Positions 7,914-15,288 of a stretch of DNA of 39,153 nucleotides are shown one piece after another (positions within the stretch are counted from its first letter, which is position 1; every line of letters begins with the position of its first letter). The notes below the pieces were generated by a model. The model was not told the DNA's origin. It saw only the letters and a list, made by a program, of their open reading frames with translations, and did not search any database. The stretch is from Limnohabitans sp. (GTDB lineage: Bacteria > Pseudomonadota > Gammaproteobacteria > Burkholderiales > Burkholderiaceae_C), in assembly GCF_017848645.1 (NCBI RefSeq), contig NZ_JAFEIF010000021.1, positions 1 to 39,153 on the forward strand, given 5' to 3'. Position numbers and translations under genes: made by a program.

Positions 7914-8489
7914 ATGACCACCCCCAAAACCGACCGCCTGCCCGAAATCCCGCGTGAACAAATGACCGACGCACAACGTGCGGCGGTGGACGAACTGGTC
8001 AGCGGACCCCGAGGCAAACTGACGGGTCCGTTTGTGCCCTTGATGCGCAGCCCCGAGCTGATGCGCCGCCTGCAAAAAGTGGGCGAATACCTGCGCTACG
8101 ACAACACCGTGGGTTTGCACCATTCGGAATTTGCCGTGCTGGTGGTGGCGCGCCACTGGTCACAGCCGGTGGAGTGGCACATCCACAAGCCGATTGCCAT
8201 GAAAGCCGGTGTGAGCGAAGAGACCTGTAACGCGATTGCCGAAGGCCGCCGCCCGCCGAACATGACGGCCGAGGAAACCGTGGTGTACGACTTTTTGCAG
8301 GAGCTGCTGCACAACCAGTCGGTGAGCGATGTGACCTGGGCAGCTGCACAACAGATGTTTGGCGACCAAGGCGTCATCGACATGACGGCGCACTGCGGCT
8401 ACTACAGCTTGCTGGCCATGGTCATGAACACCACGCGCCGCAGCTTGCCGGACAACGCCGCGCCGGGCATTGCGCCGTTTCCCCAATAA
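7914..8489 (+). CDS. Carboxymuconolactone decarboxylase family protein
   Basis: 191 residues with the all-helical AhpD/CMD fold. The core segment is HHSEFAVLVVARHWSQPVEW followed by HIHKPIAMKAGVSEETCNAI. The CxxC redox pair of AhpD peroxidases is absent (the place reads EWHIH), so a peroxidase role is unlikely; it looks like the gamma-carboxymuconolactone-decarboxylase-like branch, whose members are mostly uncharacterised. The ATG at 7914 is taken because MTTPKTDRLPEIP is a typical start for this branch and the longer frame from 7866 adds an unrelated stretch. It stands convergent with the CoA-transferase genes, which ties in with a 3-oxoadipate theme but does not prove one. Confidence 0.85.
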   Translation: MTTPKTDRLPEIPREQMTDAQRAAVDELVSGPRGKLTGPFVPLMRSPELMRRLQKVGEYLRYDNTVGLHHSEFAVLVVARHWSQPVEWHIHKPIAMKAGVSEETCNAIAEGRRPPNMTAEETVVYDFLQELLHNQSVSDVTWAAAQQMFGDQGVIDMTAHCGYYSLLAMVMNTTRRSLPDNAAPGIAPFPQ

Positions 8490-8498
8490 GCCTGTTGA

Positions 8499-9143
8499 TC
8501 AAGCCGCCTTGAGCGGCAAACCGATCAGCGCCGACAATTCTTCAAGCCCGAGGCCATCGACCATATCCATCACCACCAGGCCATGCGGCGTGCAGGCCAG
8601 CGTGGCCAAGTCGGTGTAGACGCGTTTGACACAGCCAATGCCGGTCAGCGGATAGCTGCAGGTCTGCACCAGTTTGCTTTGGCCTTGCTTGGTCAGCAGG
8701 TCCATCATCACCCAGGTTTGTTTGGCACCGACGGCCAAGTCCATGGCCCCACCCACAGCGGGAATGGCCCCGGGCTCACCCGTGTGCCAGTTGGCCAGAT
8801 CCCCCGTGGCGCTGACCTGAAACGCGCCCAGCACACAAATATCCAGGTGCCCGCCGCGCATCATGGCGAAGCTGTCGGCGTGGTGAAAAAATGCGCCGCC
8901 TGGCAGCAAGGTCACGGGCTGTTTGCCCGCATTGATCAGGTCGTAGTCTTCCAGCCCCTTGGCCGGTGCCGGGCCCATGCCCAGAATGCCGTTTTCGCTG
9001 TGCAACAGCACTTCGCGGCTGGCAGGGATGTGGTTGGCCACCAAAGTCGGTTGGCCAATGCCCAGGTTGACGGTCGCCCCTTCGGGAATGTCTTGCGCCA
9101 CGCGGGCGGCCAATTCGTCTTTGCTGCGTCGGGTGTAGCTCAT
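8499..9143 (-). CDS. pcaJ: 3-oxoacid/3-oxoadipate CoA-transferase subunit B
   Basis: The 214-residue beta subunit of a family I CoA-transferase, which moves CoA from succinyl-CoA to a 3-oxoacid. The catalytic glutamate is E50 in LLHSENGILGMGP. Other family landmarks are NLGIGQPTLVANHIP, GGAFFHHADSFAMMRGGHLD and a GAIPAVGGAMDLA segment. Its ATG overlaps the TGA of the upstream subunit A gene by 4 bp (ATGA), so the subunits are translationally coupled. From sequence alone 3-oxoadipate (PcaIJ/CatIJ) and acetoacetate (ScoAB) versions cannot be separated with certainty. Confidence 0.9.
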   Translation of the reverse strand: MSYTRRSKDELAARVAQDIPEGATVNLGIGQPTLVANHIPASREVLLHSENGILGMGPAPAKGLEDYDLINAGKQPVTLLPGGAFFHHADSFAMMRGGHLDICVLGAFQVSATGDLANWHTGEPGAIPAVGGAMDLAVGAKQTWVMMDLLTKQGQSKLVQTCSYPLTGIGCVKRVYTDLATLACTPHGLVVMDMVDGLGLEELSALIGLPLKAA

Positions 9144-9850
9144 GCCTTGATGCCTCCGGCTTGTGTGGCCACGCGGTCGATCTGGACCACCGCCTGCACA
9201 AAAATGCCAGGGGTCACCACCGTCTCGGGGTCCAGCTCGCCCAGCGCGACTTGCTCGTGCACCGTGGCCACGGTTTTGCGCGCCGCCATGGCCATGATGG
9301 GGCCGAAGTTGCGCGCCGCCTTGCGGTAAGTCAGGTTGCCCCAGCGGTCACCCCGCTCGGCTTTGATGAGGGCCAAGTCAGCGTGGATGGGTGTTTCGTA
9401 GACGTACATGCGGCCATCGATTTCGCGGGTTTCCTTGGGCGAGCCATCGGCGTGTTTGGCCAACTCGGTGCCGAAGCCTGTGGGCGTGAAAAAGCCACCA
9501 ATGCCCGCGCCCGCAGCCCGGATGCGCTCGGCCAGATTGCCTTGCGGCACCAGCTCCAGTTCGACCTGGCCAGAGCGGTACAAACCATCGAACACATACG
9601 AGTCGGTTTGCCGGGGAAAACTGCAAATGATCTTGCGCACCCGGCCCGCCTTGAGCAAAGCAGCCAAGCCCTGATCGGCATTGCCGGCGTTGTTGTTGAC
9701 CAGGGTCAGGTCGCGTGCACCTTGTGCCAACAGGCCCTCGATCAGTTCATCGGGAATGCCTGCCGTGCCAAAACCGCCAATCATGACGGTGGCCCCATCG
9801 GCGGTGCCCGCCAGCGCTTCGGCGATGGAAGAAACAAACTTGTTGATCAT
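9140..9850 (-). CDS. pcaI: 3-oxoacid/3-oxoadipate CoA-transferase subunit A
   Basis: The 236-residue alpha subunit, partner of the gene that follows. The glycine-rich CoA-binding motif TVMIGGFGTAGIPDELIEGL is near the N-terminus, followed by LTLVNNNAGNADQGLAALL, ELVPQGNLAERIRAAGAGI and GFFTPTGFGTELA, all typical of the family. The start MINKFVSSIAEAL at 9850 is preferred over a frame beginning at 9991, because the extra 47 residues do not look like protein. No strong ribosome-binding site is visible. The gene diverges from the Bug receptor gene at 10040 across a 189-bp shared promoter region, which suggests that the receptor might supply the acid used by this enzyme (inference). Confidence 0.9.
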   Translation of the reverse strand: MINKFVSSIAEALAGTADGATVMIGGFGTAGIPDELIEGLLAQGARDLTLVNNNAGNADQGLAALLKAGRVRKIICSFPRQTDSYVFDGLYRSGQVELELVPQGNLAERIRAAGAGIGGFFTPTGFGTELAKHADGSPKETREIDGRMYVYETPIHADLALIKAERGDRWGNLTYRKAARNFGPIMAMAARKTVATVHEQVALGELDPETVVTPGIFVQAVVQIDRVATQAGGIKA

Positions 9851-10039
9851 GTTTGAAGTGCACCAGATTGAATCGCAAAGCACAGTTTGCAGCCTTAGAT
9901 TTTCACAGCACAAAGTCCAGCACAGAGGCACGTGGGTGACTGGCTCAAAGACCCCGCATACCCTGGGGGTTGTCACCTGAATGGCAGTCACAGACGGGTT
10001 GATGTATCAGGATGGCGCATTTAGTGAAAGGACATTGCC

Positions 10040-11056
10040 ATGTTGCCCCACGCCATGCGTACTTCAAACGCCCCTCGGACACGCCGCCTTTTGCTGGGCC
10101 AAGCCCTGTTGGGCGCGTGCTTGTTGACCGGTCTTGGTAGCGCACAAGCCCAGGCCACCTATCCTCAAAAGCCTATCCTGATGGTGGTACCACAAGCGGC
10201 TGGTGGCACCAACGACATTGTCGGTCGCCTGGTCAGCCAAAAGCTTTCCGAAGTGCTCGGCTCCCCTGTGGCAGTAGAAAACCGGCCTGGCGCGGGTGGC
10301 AACATTGGCACCCAGTTTGCCGCCAAGGCCCCCAAGGACGGTTACACCCTACTCATGACCATCAGCAGCAGCCAGGCCATCAACCCGGCCCTTTACAAGA
10401 ATCCAGGCTTTGATCCTGTGAAGGATTTCAAACCTGTGGCCTTGATCGGTGCCGTGCCCAATGTGCTGCTGGCCCATCCAAGCTTCAGCGGCAAAACGGT
10501 GCAGGACCTGATCGCTACCGCCAAAACCAAACCCGGTCAGCTGCAATACGCCTCGGCGGGCAACGGCACGCTGAACCACCTGCTGGGCGAAATGCTCAAC
10601 AGCATGGCGGGTATTCAGTTGCAGCATGTGCCCTACAAGGGTGTTGCCCCCGCCATGAACGATGTGCTGGGCGGTCAATTGCCTTTCGTGTTTGCCAGCC
10701 TGCCCGCATCGCTGAGCCACATCAAGGCCGGCAAGCTCAAAGCCTTGGCGGTGAGCAGCCCGCGCCGCTCTCCCGCCCTGCCCGATGTGCCCGCTCTGGC
10801 CGAGTCGGTGCCCGGTTATGCCGGCACCTTGTGGATCGGTCTGTTCAGCCCGGCAGGCGTGCCAGCAGAAGTCTTTGCCAAACTGAACGACGCCATGGGC
10901 AAAACGCTCGCAGCCAAGGACCTGCGTGACAAACTCGAACAGCAAGGCGTCGAGTTGGCGGCCCCCACTTCACCAGAACAGTTTGCCGCTTTGCTCAACG
11001 AAGACATCGTTCGCTGGGCACAAATTGTCAAGTCATCGGGTGCGGCCATTGATTGA
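10040..11056 (+). CDS. Bug/TctC-type periplasmic tripartite tricarboxylate receptor
   Basis: A 338-residue extracytoplasmic solute receptor of the Bug family, greatly expanded in Burkholderiales and usually binding carboxylates. A signal peptide covers about residues 1-39 (basic RTRR, a hydrophobic LLLGQALLGACLLTGLG, cleavage near SAQAQA), followed by YPQKPILMVVPQAAGGTNDIV, AVENRPGAGGNIGTQFAAKA and DGYTLLMT, which form the ligand-gripping loops of the family. The start is supported by AAAGGA seven bases before ATG 10040. No TctA/TctB membrane genes are present, as is common for orphan Bug receptors. A broken second Bug gene follows directly. Confidence 0.93.
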   Translation: MLPHAMRTSNAPRTRRLLLGQALLGACLLTGLGSAQAQATYPQKPILMVVPQAAGGTNDIVGRLVSQKLSEVLGSPVAVENRPGAGGNIGTQFAAKAPKDGYTLLMTISSSQAINPALYKNPGFDPVKDFKPVALIGAVPNVLLAHPSFSGKTVQDLIATAKTKPGQLQYASAGNGTLNHLLGEMLNSMAGIQLQHVPYKGVAPAMNDVLGGQLPFVFASLPASLSHIKAGKLKALAVSSPRRSPALPDVPALAESVPGYAGTLWIGLFSPAGVPAEVFAKLNDAMGKTLAAKDLRDKLEQQGVELAAPTSPEQFAALLNEDIVRWAQIVKSSGAAID

Positions 11057-11338
11057 CCCCTCTGGCTCTGGCCTGCAGCTCTGTTCAAGCACAGCCTTAC
11101 CCCAACAAACCAATCACGCTGGTCGTGCCCTTTGCAGCTTGCGGCCCGACCGATGTCGTGGCCAGCATGATGGCCATCCCCATGTGCAAGTCACTGGGCC
11201 AATCGGTCGTCGTTGAAAACGTCACTGGCGCTGGTGGCACGCGTCGCACCTAACGGTTTCACCATCTTCCTGCACCACATGGGCATGTCCACATCGCCAG
11301 CCCACGACAAGAAACTCAGCTTTGATCCACTCATTGAT
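11057..11338 (+). pseudogene. Broken and truncated second Bug-receptor gene
   Basis: Directly after the intact receptor, 11057-11241 reads LALACSSVQAQ, the tail of a signal peptide, and then YPNKPITLVVPFAACGPTDV and QSVVVENVTGAGGT, unmistakably a Bug receptor start. Near 11235-11241 the reading changes frame and several expected codons are missing; the other frame continues with RVAPNGFTIFLHHMGMSTS and KKLSFDPLID up to 11338, which matches the next Bug segment (AAPDGYTIF..HMGMSTAPALYKKLSFDPLTDF). Nothing recognisable follows, so about two thirds of the gene are gone. The key glycine of PFAAGGPTD is also a cysteine. The loss abuts the left border of the defence island. Confidence 0.8.
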
Positions 11339-11478
11339 CATCACAGGCTCACCTTAGGCATTCAGTTGAGCGTTGTTGTGCAAAATCATTCAGACATTGA
11401 ACGGCCCCAAGCCTGACCTGCTGCGCCTTGACGGCGGTGGGCTGCAACGCTCCTTGGGAAGGTGAGGTTTTTAACCGT

Positions 11479-12081
11479 TCAGGCCCTCTGACCTGAACCA
11501 AAGATTCTCTTGAATGTCGTGTGCTTGGCATCCCGCCAAGTTCGGGTCATATCGCCATTCGCCTCCAGCGCCTCATAAATGGCATGAATCAATGCATCAT
11601 CCACCACCTTGGCCGTCCGAAGCTTGGCCAGTAATTCGTAGCCATGCCAGACCTTGATGTCTGGAAAATCCTTGACCAACTCGTGCATGCCCAAGTCATC
11701 GCTCACAACAACAGCTGGCCTGACTTGACCAAACGCCAGCAACCAGCAATCAGCTTCCCCTGGTGGTGACCGCCCATAAGAAGTAAATCTGTCCAAATCC
11801 ATCCGAGCCCAGCCCAACAAGACGCTTTGCGCGGCTTCAACTTGCGCCTTTTCAGAAGCGGTCAGTCTGACCTGTTTGGCTATCCGCTCCTGCGCATGCT
11901 CGGTCTGGTCAAACCAGGGATTGCGAAACTGCAGATGCGGGTTGCGGTGCACCTCGTCTTCGGTGACTTTGAGGATGGTCAGTACATACGGCACCTGCCC
12001 GAACTCCAGCCCAACAAAAGGCCTTACTCGCTTGGCCAGCCGAAGGTAAGTATTGGTGTCGAGCAGGACAAGCGTCGTCAA
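11479..12081 (-). CDS. PIN-domain protein, probable toxin RNase of a toxin-antitoxin-like pair
   Basis: A 200-residue protein with the acidic residues of a PIN-fold, Mg-dependent ribonuclease: D8 in LVLLDTNTYLRL, E43 (with E41) in VTEDEVHRNP, D111 in PPGEADCWLLAFG and D128/D129 in AVVVSDDLGMHELV. It is longer than classic VapC toxins (about 130 residues), with a C-terminal helical extension after residue 150. Its ATG overlaps the stop of the upstream XRE-ImmA gene by 4 bp, so the putative antitoxin is made first and the two are coupled. It does not match the DUF4411 PIN proteins known to me as partners of XRE-ImmA proteins. A toxin role is inferred from fold and context. Confidence 0.7.
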   Translation of the reverse strand: MTTLVLLDTNTYLRLAKRVRPFVGLEFGQVPYVLTILKVTEDEVHRNPHLQFRNPWFDQTEHAQERIAKQVRLTASEKAQVEAAQSVLLGWARMDLDRFTSYGRSPPGEADCWLLAFGQVRPAVVVSDDLGMHELVKDFPDIKVWHGYELLAKLRTAKVVDDALIHAIYEALEANGDMTRTWRDAKHTTFKRIFGSGQRA

Positions 12082-13199
12082 TCGATCAACTCCCCATGCA
12101 GTGCTATCGCGTCTTGCATGGGTATGTCCATCACCTGTTGGATATAGCCCGTCCCTGTTTCTTTGTTTTTGATCATCCGTTGCAACGACTCGAAAAACGC
12201 ACTCTTGAAGGTGTTCTTCGTTGCAGCGATGTATGCCCCGGGCTCTGCTGGCACGGGTGCAAACAACTCTTCGCTCATGGTTTTGCCACGCTGAATCTGG
12301 CGCATCTGGTGGATTTGCTCAGCCGTGTGGCGCAGTGGCGGCAAATCCTGGGAATGGGCATAGCGGTTCACTTCAGAAAACACACTAAAAACTGAAATCC
12401 CGTATGCCTTGGCTTGCTCCGTCAACACCTTGGCCTCGGTCGTCTTGTTGCCAGTCCTGGCGTGTCCATAAGTCTTGCTTGCCACCGCCCGAGGGAACAG
12501 CAAAGCACCGGCAAAGGCATCGGCGAAGTCTTCGCCAGCCTCTTTGCCTGCCAAATCTGGCGTGTACACATGCGCCAGCTCGTGCGCCATCCAGAACTTG
12601 AAGTCTTCCTGATGGGTGTCGAGGTTCAAAAAGATGAACGTGACATTCTCTTGTGGCAACAAGATATGCAATGCGTTTTTGTGGTTCTGTTTTTGGCCCC
12701 ACAGCACGGGGGCGACCACTGCGCCATTGGCCGCAAATTCACCAATCAGGTCGTGATACGCCACAGTGGCCTCTTCACCCAGACCCAAACGCGCACGGAC
12801 TTGGCTGACCACCGCCTGCAATGGATCGTAGTCGGTACTCGGTGCAGACAATTGCAGCCGCAAAGCAGGCATGGGCGGCAAGAAAGGCACCAGCGCCTTG
12901 AGCAAGGCCCCCATCACCATGGCTTTGTCAATGTGGGCGTCGGTGGTTTTGGCCCCCGCCTTTTTGCGGAACGCGACCACAGGCTGGCCGTCCGTGTCGG
13001 TTTTGACCAGCTTGTCAAAACCCAGCTGCAAGGTGGTGGCCAGCTTGAGCAATTTGTCGGGGCGGGGAAAGTCTGAGCCCTTGAGCCAATTGGTCACAGA
13101 CTGCGCCGTGACCCCCAGCGCTTCGGCCAGGTCCTTTTGCTTCCACCCACGCGCTTGCAGTGATTGCTTGATGTTTTCGCTGTGGATAACTTTTTGCAT
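12078..13199 (-). CDS. XRE-type HTH protein with ImmA/IrrE metallopeptidase domain
   Basis: 373 residues. Residues about 9-60 are a Cro/CI helix-turn-helix (LQARGWKQKDLAEALGV, TAQSVTNWLKGSDFPRP). Residues about 140-260 carry the ImmA/IrrE zinc peptidase with HELAH (H206, E207, H210) and a downstream EDFADAFAGALLFP that gives the third metal ligand. Such COG2856-type proteins act as antitoxin/repressor or cleave a repressor, as in ICEBs1 ImmA. It forms an operon with the PIN gene. Start: frames at 13220 (GTG) and 13217 (ATG) are possible, but MQKVIHSENI at 13199 is preferred because a good promoter ends a few bases before it, pointing to a leaderless message (no Shine-Dalgarno is visible). Confidence 0.82.
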   Translation of the reverse strand: MQKVIHSENIKQSLQARGWKQKDLAEALGVTAQSVTNWLKGSDFPRPDKLLKLATTLQLGFDKLVKTDTDGQPVVAFRKKAGAKTTDAHIDKAMVMGALLKALVPFLPPMPALRLQLSAPSTDYDPLQAVVSQVRARLGLGEEATVAYHDLIGEFAANGAVVAPVLWGQKQNHKNALHILLPQENVTFIFLNLDTHQEDFKFWMAHELAHVYTPDLAGKEAGEDFADAFAGALLFPRAVASKTYGHARTGNKTTEAKVLTEQAKAYGISVFSVFSEVNRYAHSQDLPPLRHTAEQIHQMRQIQRGKTMSEELFAPVPAEPGAYIAATKNTFKSAFFESLQRMIKNKETGTGYIQQVMDIPMQDAIALHGELID

Positions 13200-13208
13200 A
13201 GGCGGCGA

Positions 13209-13236
13209 ATTATGCATCACAAACGTGATAAATCAA
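13209..13236 (-). promoter_or_regulatory. Promoter and palindromic operator of the XRE-ImmA/PIN operon
   Basis: On the minus strand TTGATT (13236-13231) and CATAAT (13214-13209) stand 16 bp apart, a credible sigma-70 promoter. Between them lies the perfect palindrome ATCACaaacGTGAT (13216-13229 on the plus strand), where a repressor would block polymerase. The decamer AATCAACTTT is also repeated in tandem at 13231-13250. The predicted transcription start falls 2-3 bases before ATG 13199. Autorepression by the operon's own HTH protein is inferred. Confidence 0.6.
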
Positions 13237-13260
13237 CTTTAATCAACTTTATGGGGTAAT

Positions 13261-14361
13261 CTAGAGGATGTCGTCCCAATGCGGAAACACCGCCTTCAAC
13301 CTCTCCACCGTATGCCGCCACTTGGCGGCGCGCGGTTGGCAGACGGTGTTTTGGTTTCCGAACAGGCCCACCTCGTTGAAGGCATGGGCGGCGTCTACGG
13401 CGTGGAGCCACTTCACGCGCACAAAGTATTCAGCTTGCTCCGGGTCGTCGGCGGTGGCGCGGTAGAGCGGGCCGTGTTGCAGCACGTCAAGCGCTAAGCG
13501 GTCGCCCTCGGGGGTAGCAACTGTGAAGTCTTTGGCAGACTGGACGGATTCGGTCACCTCGCCCACACCCACAAAACCCGTTTGTGGAATCTTGACCCAC
13601 ACGCGGTCACCGGGCGACAAGAGCTTGAGCGTTTGGCTGTACCAAGTGCCACCACCGCCGCTGATGTAACCATAGCGCCGCGCGTCTTCCCAACTGCGGT
13701 GCTCGTTGGAGCCGAACGACACGTAGAACTCGCCATTCCACGGCTCTTTGGCCTCGCCCTTGGCGGTGTTGGTGGCTGCTGCGTTGGCTTGAGTTTCGCC
13801 GGGGTCGATCATCCAGGCGCGGCTGAGCAGCTGCTGGCCGCCGTGCTCAAACACCTTGAAAAACACCACGTTGATGGCGATGTCGCGGGCATTCAAGTAC
13901 GCCACGATGCGCTCGGTGGACGGGTCCAGCTCGCTGGCCACGATGATGATCTGGTGCGAATGGTTGAGCGTGTCTTCGTCCAGCACCGCACCAAAGCGCT
14001 TTTGAAAATCGGTCTGCAAACTGCCGCCCTTGGAAAAGCGCTGGTAAATCTGCACGATGCGATCGGCCGTCAGGTCCACCACCCATGAGGCATAGTCCAG
14101 CGCCTGCGCCACGATCTCGCGGGGCGTGCGGTCGCGCTTGAGTTCGATCAGCACCAGCGAACCATCGGGCGCGATGGCCAGCAAGTCAATGCGCCCACCG
14201 TGCGAGGTGACTTCTTGCTGGCCGATCAGCATCCATTCGCTGGAAAGGATGCGGGGCTCGCGCACGATCATGGATTCAAGCATCTGCTCACTGGCGAGCT
14301 TGGCGGCGGGCAAGATGGCAGGCTGGTCGGCGACTTGCCAGATGGCGTGTTGAATGGGCAT
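13261..14361 (-). CDS. NucS-like PD-(D/E)XK nuclease fused to a PUA/EVE-like domain
   Basis: 366 residues. The N-terminal 150 residues match the restriction-endonuclease-like domain of NucS/DUF91 proteins: E34 in MIVREPRIL, D59 in GGRIDLLAIAPDGS, E73-x-K75 in LVLIELKRDRTP, and the following REIVAQALDYASW helix with Q86. Residues about 205-290 (EFYVSFGSNEHRSWEDAR, GGGTWYSQTLKLL, PGDRVWVKIPQTGFVGVGEV) look like a PUA/EVE/YTH-type barrel, a fold that often reads modified bases. I therefore infer a modification-dependent (type IV-like) restriction nuclease, unproven. The start is supported by GAAAGAG 3 bp before ATG 14361. It is the next gene downstream of the Abi remnant and upstream of the XRE-PIN pair on the same strand. 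Confidence 0.7.
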   Translation of the reverse strand: MPIQHAIWQVADQPAILPAAKLASEQMLESMIVREPRILSSEWMLIGQQEVTSHGGRIDLLAIAPDGSLVLIELKRDRTPREIVAQALDYASWVVDLTADRIVQIYQRFSKGGSLQTDFQKRFGAVLDEDTLNHSHQIIIVASELDPSTERIVAYLNARDIAINVVFFKVFEHGGQQLLSRAWMIDPGETQANAAATNTAKGEAKEPWNGEFYVSFGSNEHRSWEDARRYGYISGGGGTWYSQTLKLLSPGDRVWVKIPQTGFVGVGEVTESVQSAKDFTVATPEGDRLALDVLQHGPLYRATADDPEQAEYFVRVKWLHAVDAAHAFNEVGLFGNQNTVCQPRAAKWRHTVERLKAVFPHWDDIL

Positions 14362-14379
14362 GGGCTCTTTCAGATCGCG

Positions 14380-14639
14380 TCAAAGATAACAACCGATTAC
14401 GCAAGTCATTGAATTATTTGAGGTTTTCCCAATAGTGCGTGTTGTTTTCTCACGCCCCAGATAACAAATAGAGGGCTTTTTTATGGCCGGTTTTGAATAT
14501 CCATCGGCGGATTTGGTAGACTTTTTGCAACACGGCCCCCTTCGGTAATGCACTTTGGCGCAAAGCTGCTTGGGGGTTTTTCTTTGGCCGCTCACCATGA
14601 CCGCGCCTGCGTTCACACATTGCGAAAAGTCCAGCACCT
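14380..14639. other. Non-coding-looking stretch between Abi remnant and nuclease gene
   Basis: Lower G+C than the neighbours, with several T- and A-runs. A minus-strand frame is open through it but its translation (Lys/Thr/Ser-rich, no recognisable motif) does not look like a protein. I see no RNA gene or clear hairpin terminator here. Confidence 0.4.
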
Positions 14640-14739
14640 CACGCGCTTTGCTCTGGTCGGTGATGGACATGCCGCGCTCGACCAGCTTAGTCAACTGCTC
14701 ATCCACACCCAACCACGGTTTTTCGTTGCGTGAGGGCAT
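14640..14739 (-). pseudogene. N-terminal remnant of an Abi_2 (AbiD/AbiF)-like abortive infection gene
   Basis: Leftward from 14739 the frame reads KPWLGVDEQLTKLVERGMSI followed by TDQSKAREVL. This matches the start of Abi_2 family proteins, which begin with a KPxLxxxEQLxLLxxRGLxIxDxxKAxxxL segment before an IGYYRLSGY motif. That second motif and all further family sequence are missing; the frame runs on to 14380 through unrelated sequence. No recognisable continuation was found in the other frames of 14380-14640, so only the first 35 or so codons survive. The match is from memory of the family pattern. Confidence 0.5.
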
Positions 14740-14757
14740 TCGGGCTATGGGTACAGG

Positions 14758-15288
14758 TCAGGGGAGTGTCAATTGCTGAGCAGGCATCCGCAGCCCACTT
14801 TTGGCCAGCTGCTTGGCCTCTTTACCGTGCGCTGTGATGCGGCATTCCCCTTTGAGCGTTCGCAGCCAGTAAAACGGATGACCAACCCGGTCAGGCACGT
14901 AAGTTAGGGCCTTGAGTTTCTTGAAAGCGGGCGCATCAAGCTTTTCCTTGAGCCATGCCAGCTTGTCCAGCATCTTGCGCACCTCACCTGTGCTTGACGC
15001 CGGGTGAGGCTCCAACCAGCAAACCAGCTCCCGACCACCGACTTCGGAGATGCCAATACCGTAGTCCCATCGGTTGCTTTGACCCTCAGCAGATTTGAAG
15101 TGGGCATCCATGTCCACACTGCCGGTGAAATTCCAGCCATTAGCTGCTTTGATTTGCGCCCGGTACGAGCCCTCCACTGCATCCTTTCCAGACAAGGCCG
15201 TTAGTCCTGCAGTCTGAACCGCTGAATCGAAAGCAGTTGATTTTTTGGTGGCTGGCGTCTTTTGATTTTTTCCTCCCTTGGCCGCCAT
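14758..15288 (-). CDS. Unrecognised 176-aa protein coupled to the AAA ATPase
   Basis: 176 residues, starting MAAKGGKNQKTPATKKST. I do not recognise a family. The basic, Lys/Thr/Ser-rich first 25 residues look disordered. The rest is mixed alpha/beta: NGWNFTGSVDMDAHF, YGIGISEVGGRELVCWLEPH, a helical stretch VRKMLDKLAWLKEKLDAPAF, then VGHPFYWLRTLKGECRITAH. There is no signal peptide, membrane segment or nuclease motif that I can name. The ATG overlaps the TAA of the AAA gene by one base (TAATG, 15286-15290), and GGAG lies 8 bp upstream inside that gene, so the protein is made with the ATPase and is probably its partner. It does not resemble DUF4435 (PARIS) or RloB. Start MAAKGG was preferred to a frame from 15405 that lies inside the ATPase gene. 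Confidence 0.7.
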   Translation of the reverse strand: MAAKGGKNQKTPATKKSTAFDSAVQTAGLTALSGKDAVEGSYRAQIKAANGWNFTGSVDMDAHFKSAEGQSNRWDYGIGISEVGGRELVCWLEPHPASSTGEVRKMLDKLAWLKEKLDAPAFKKLKALTYVPDRVGHPFYWLRTLKGECRITAHGKEAKQLAKSGLRMPAQQLTLP

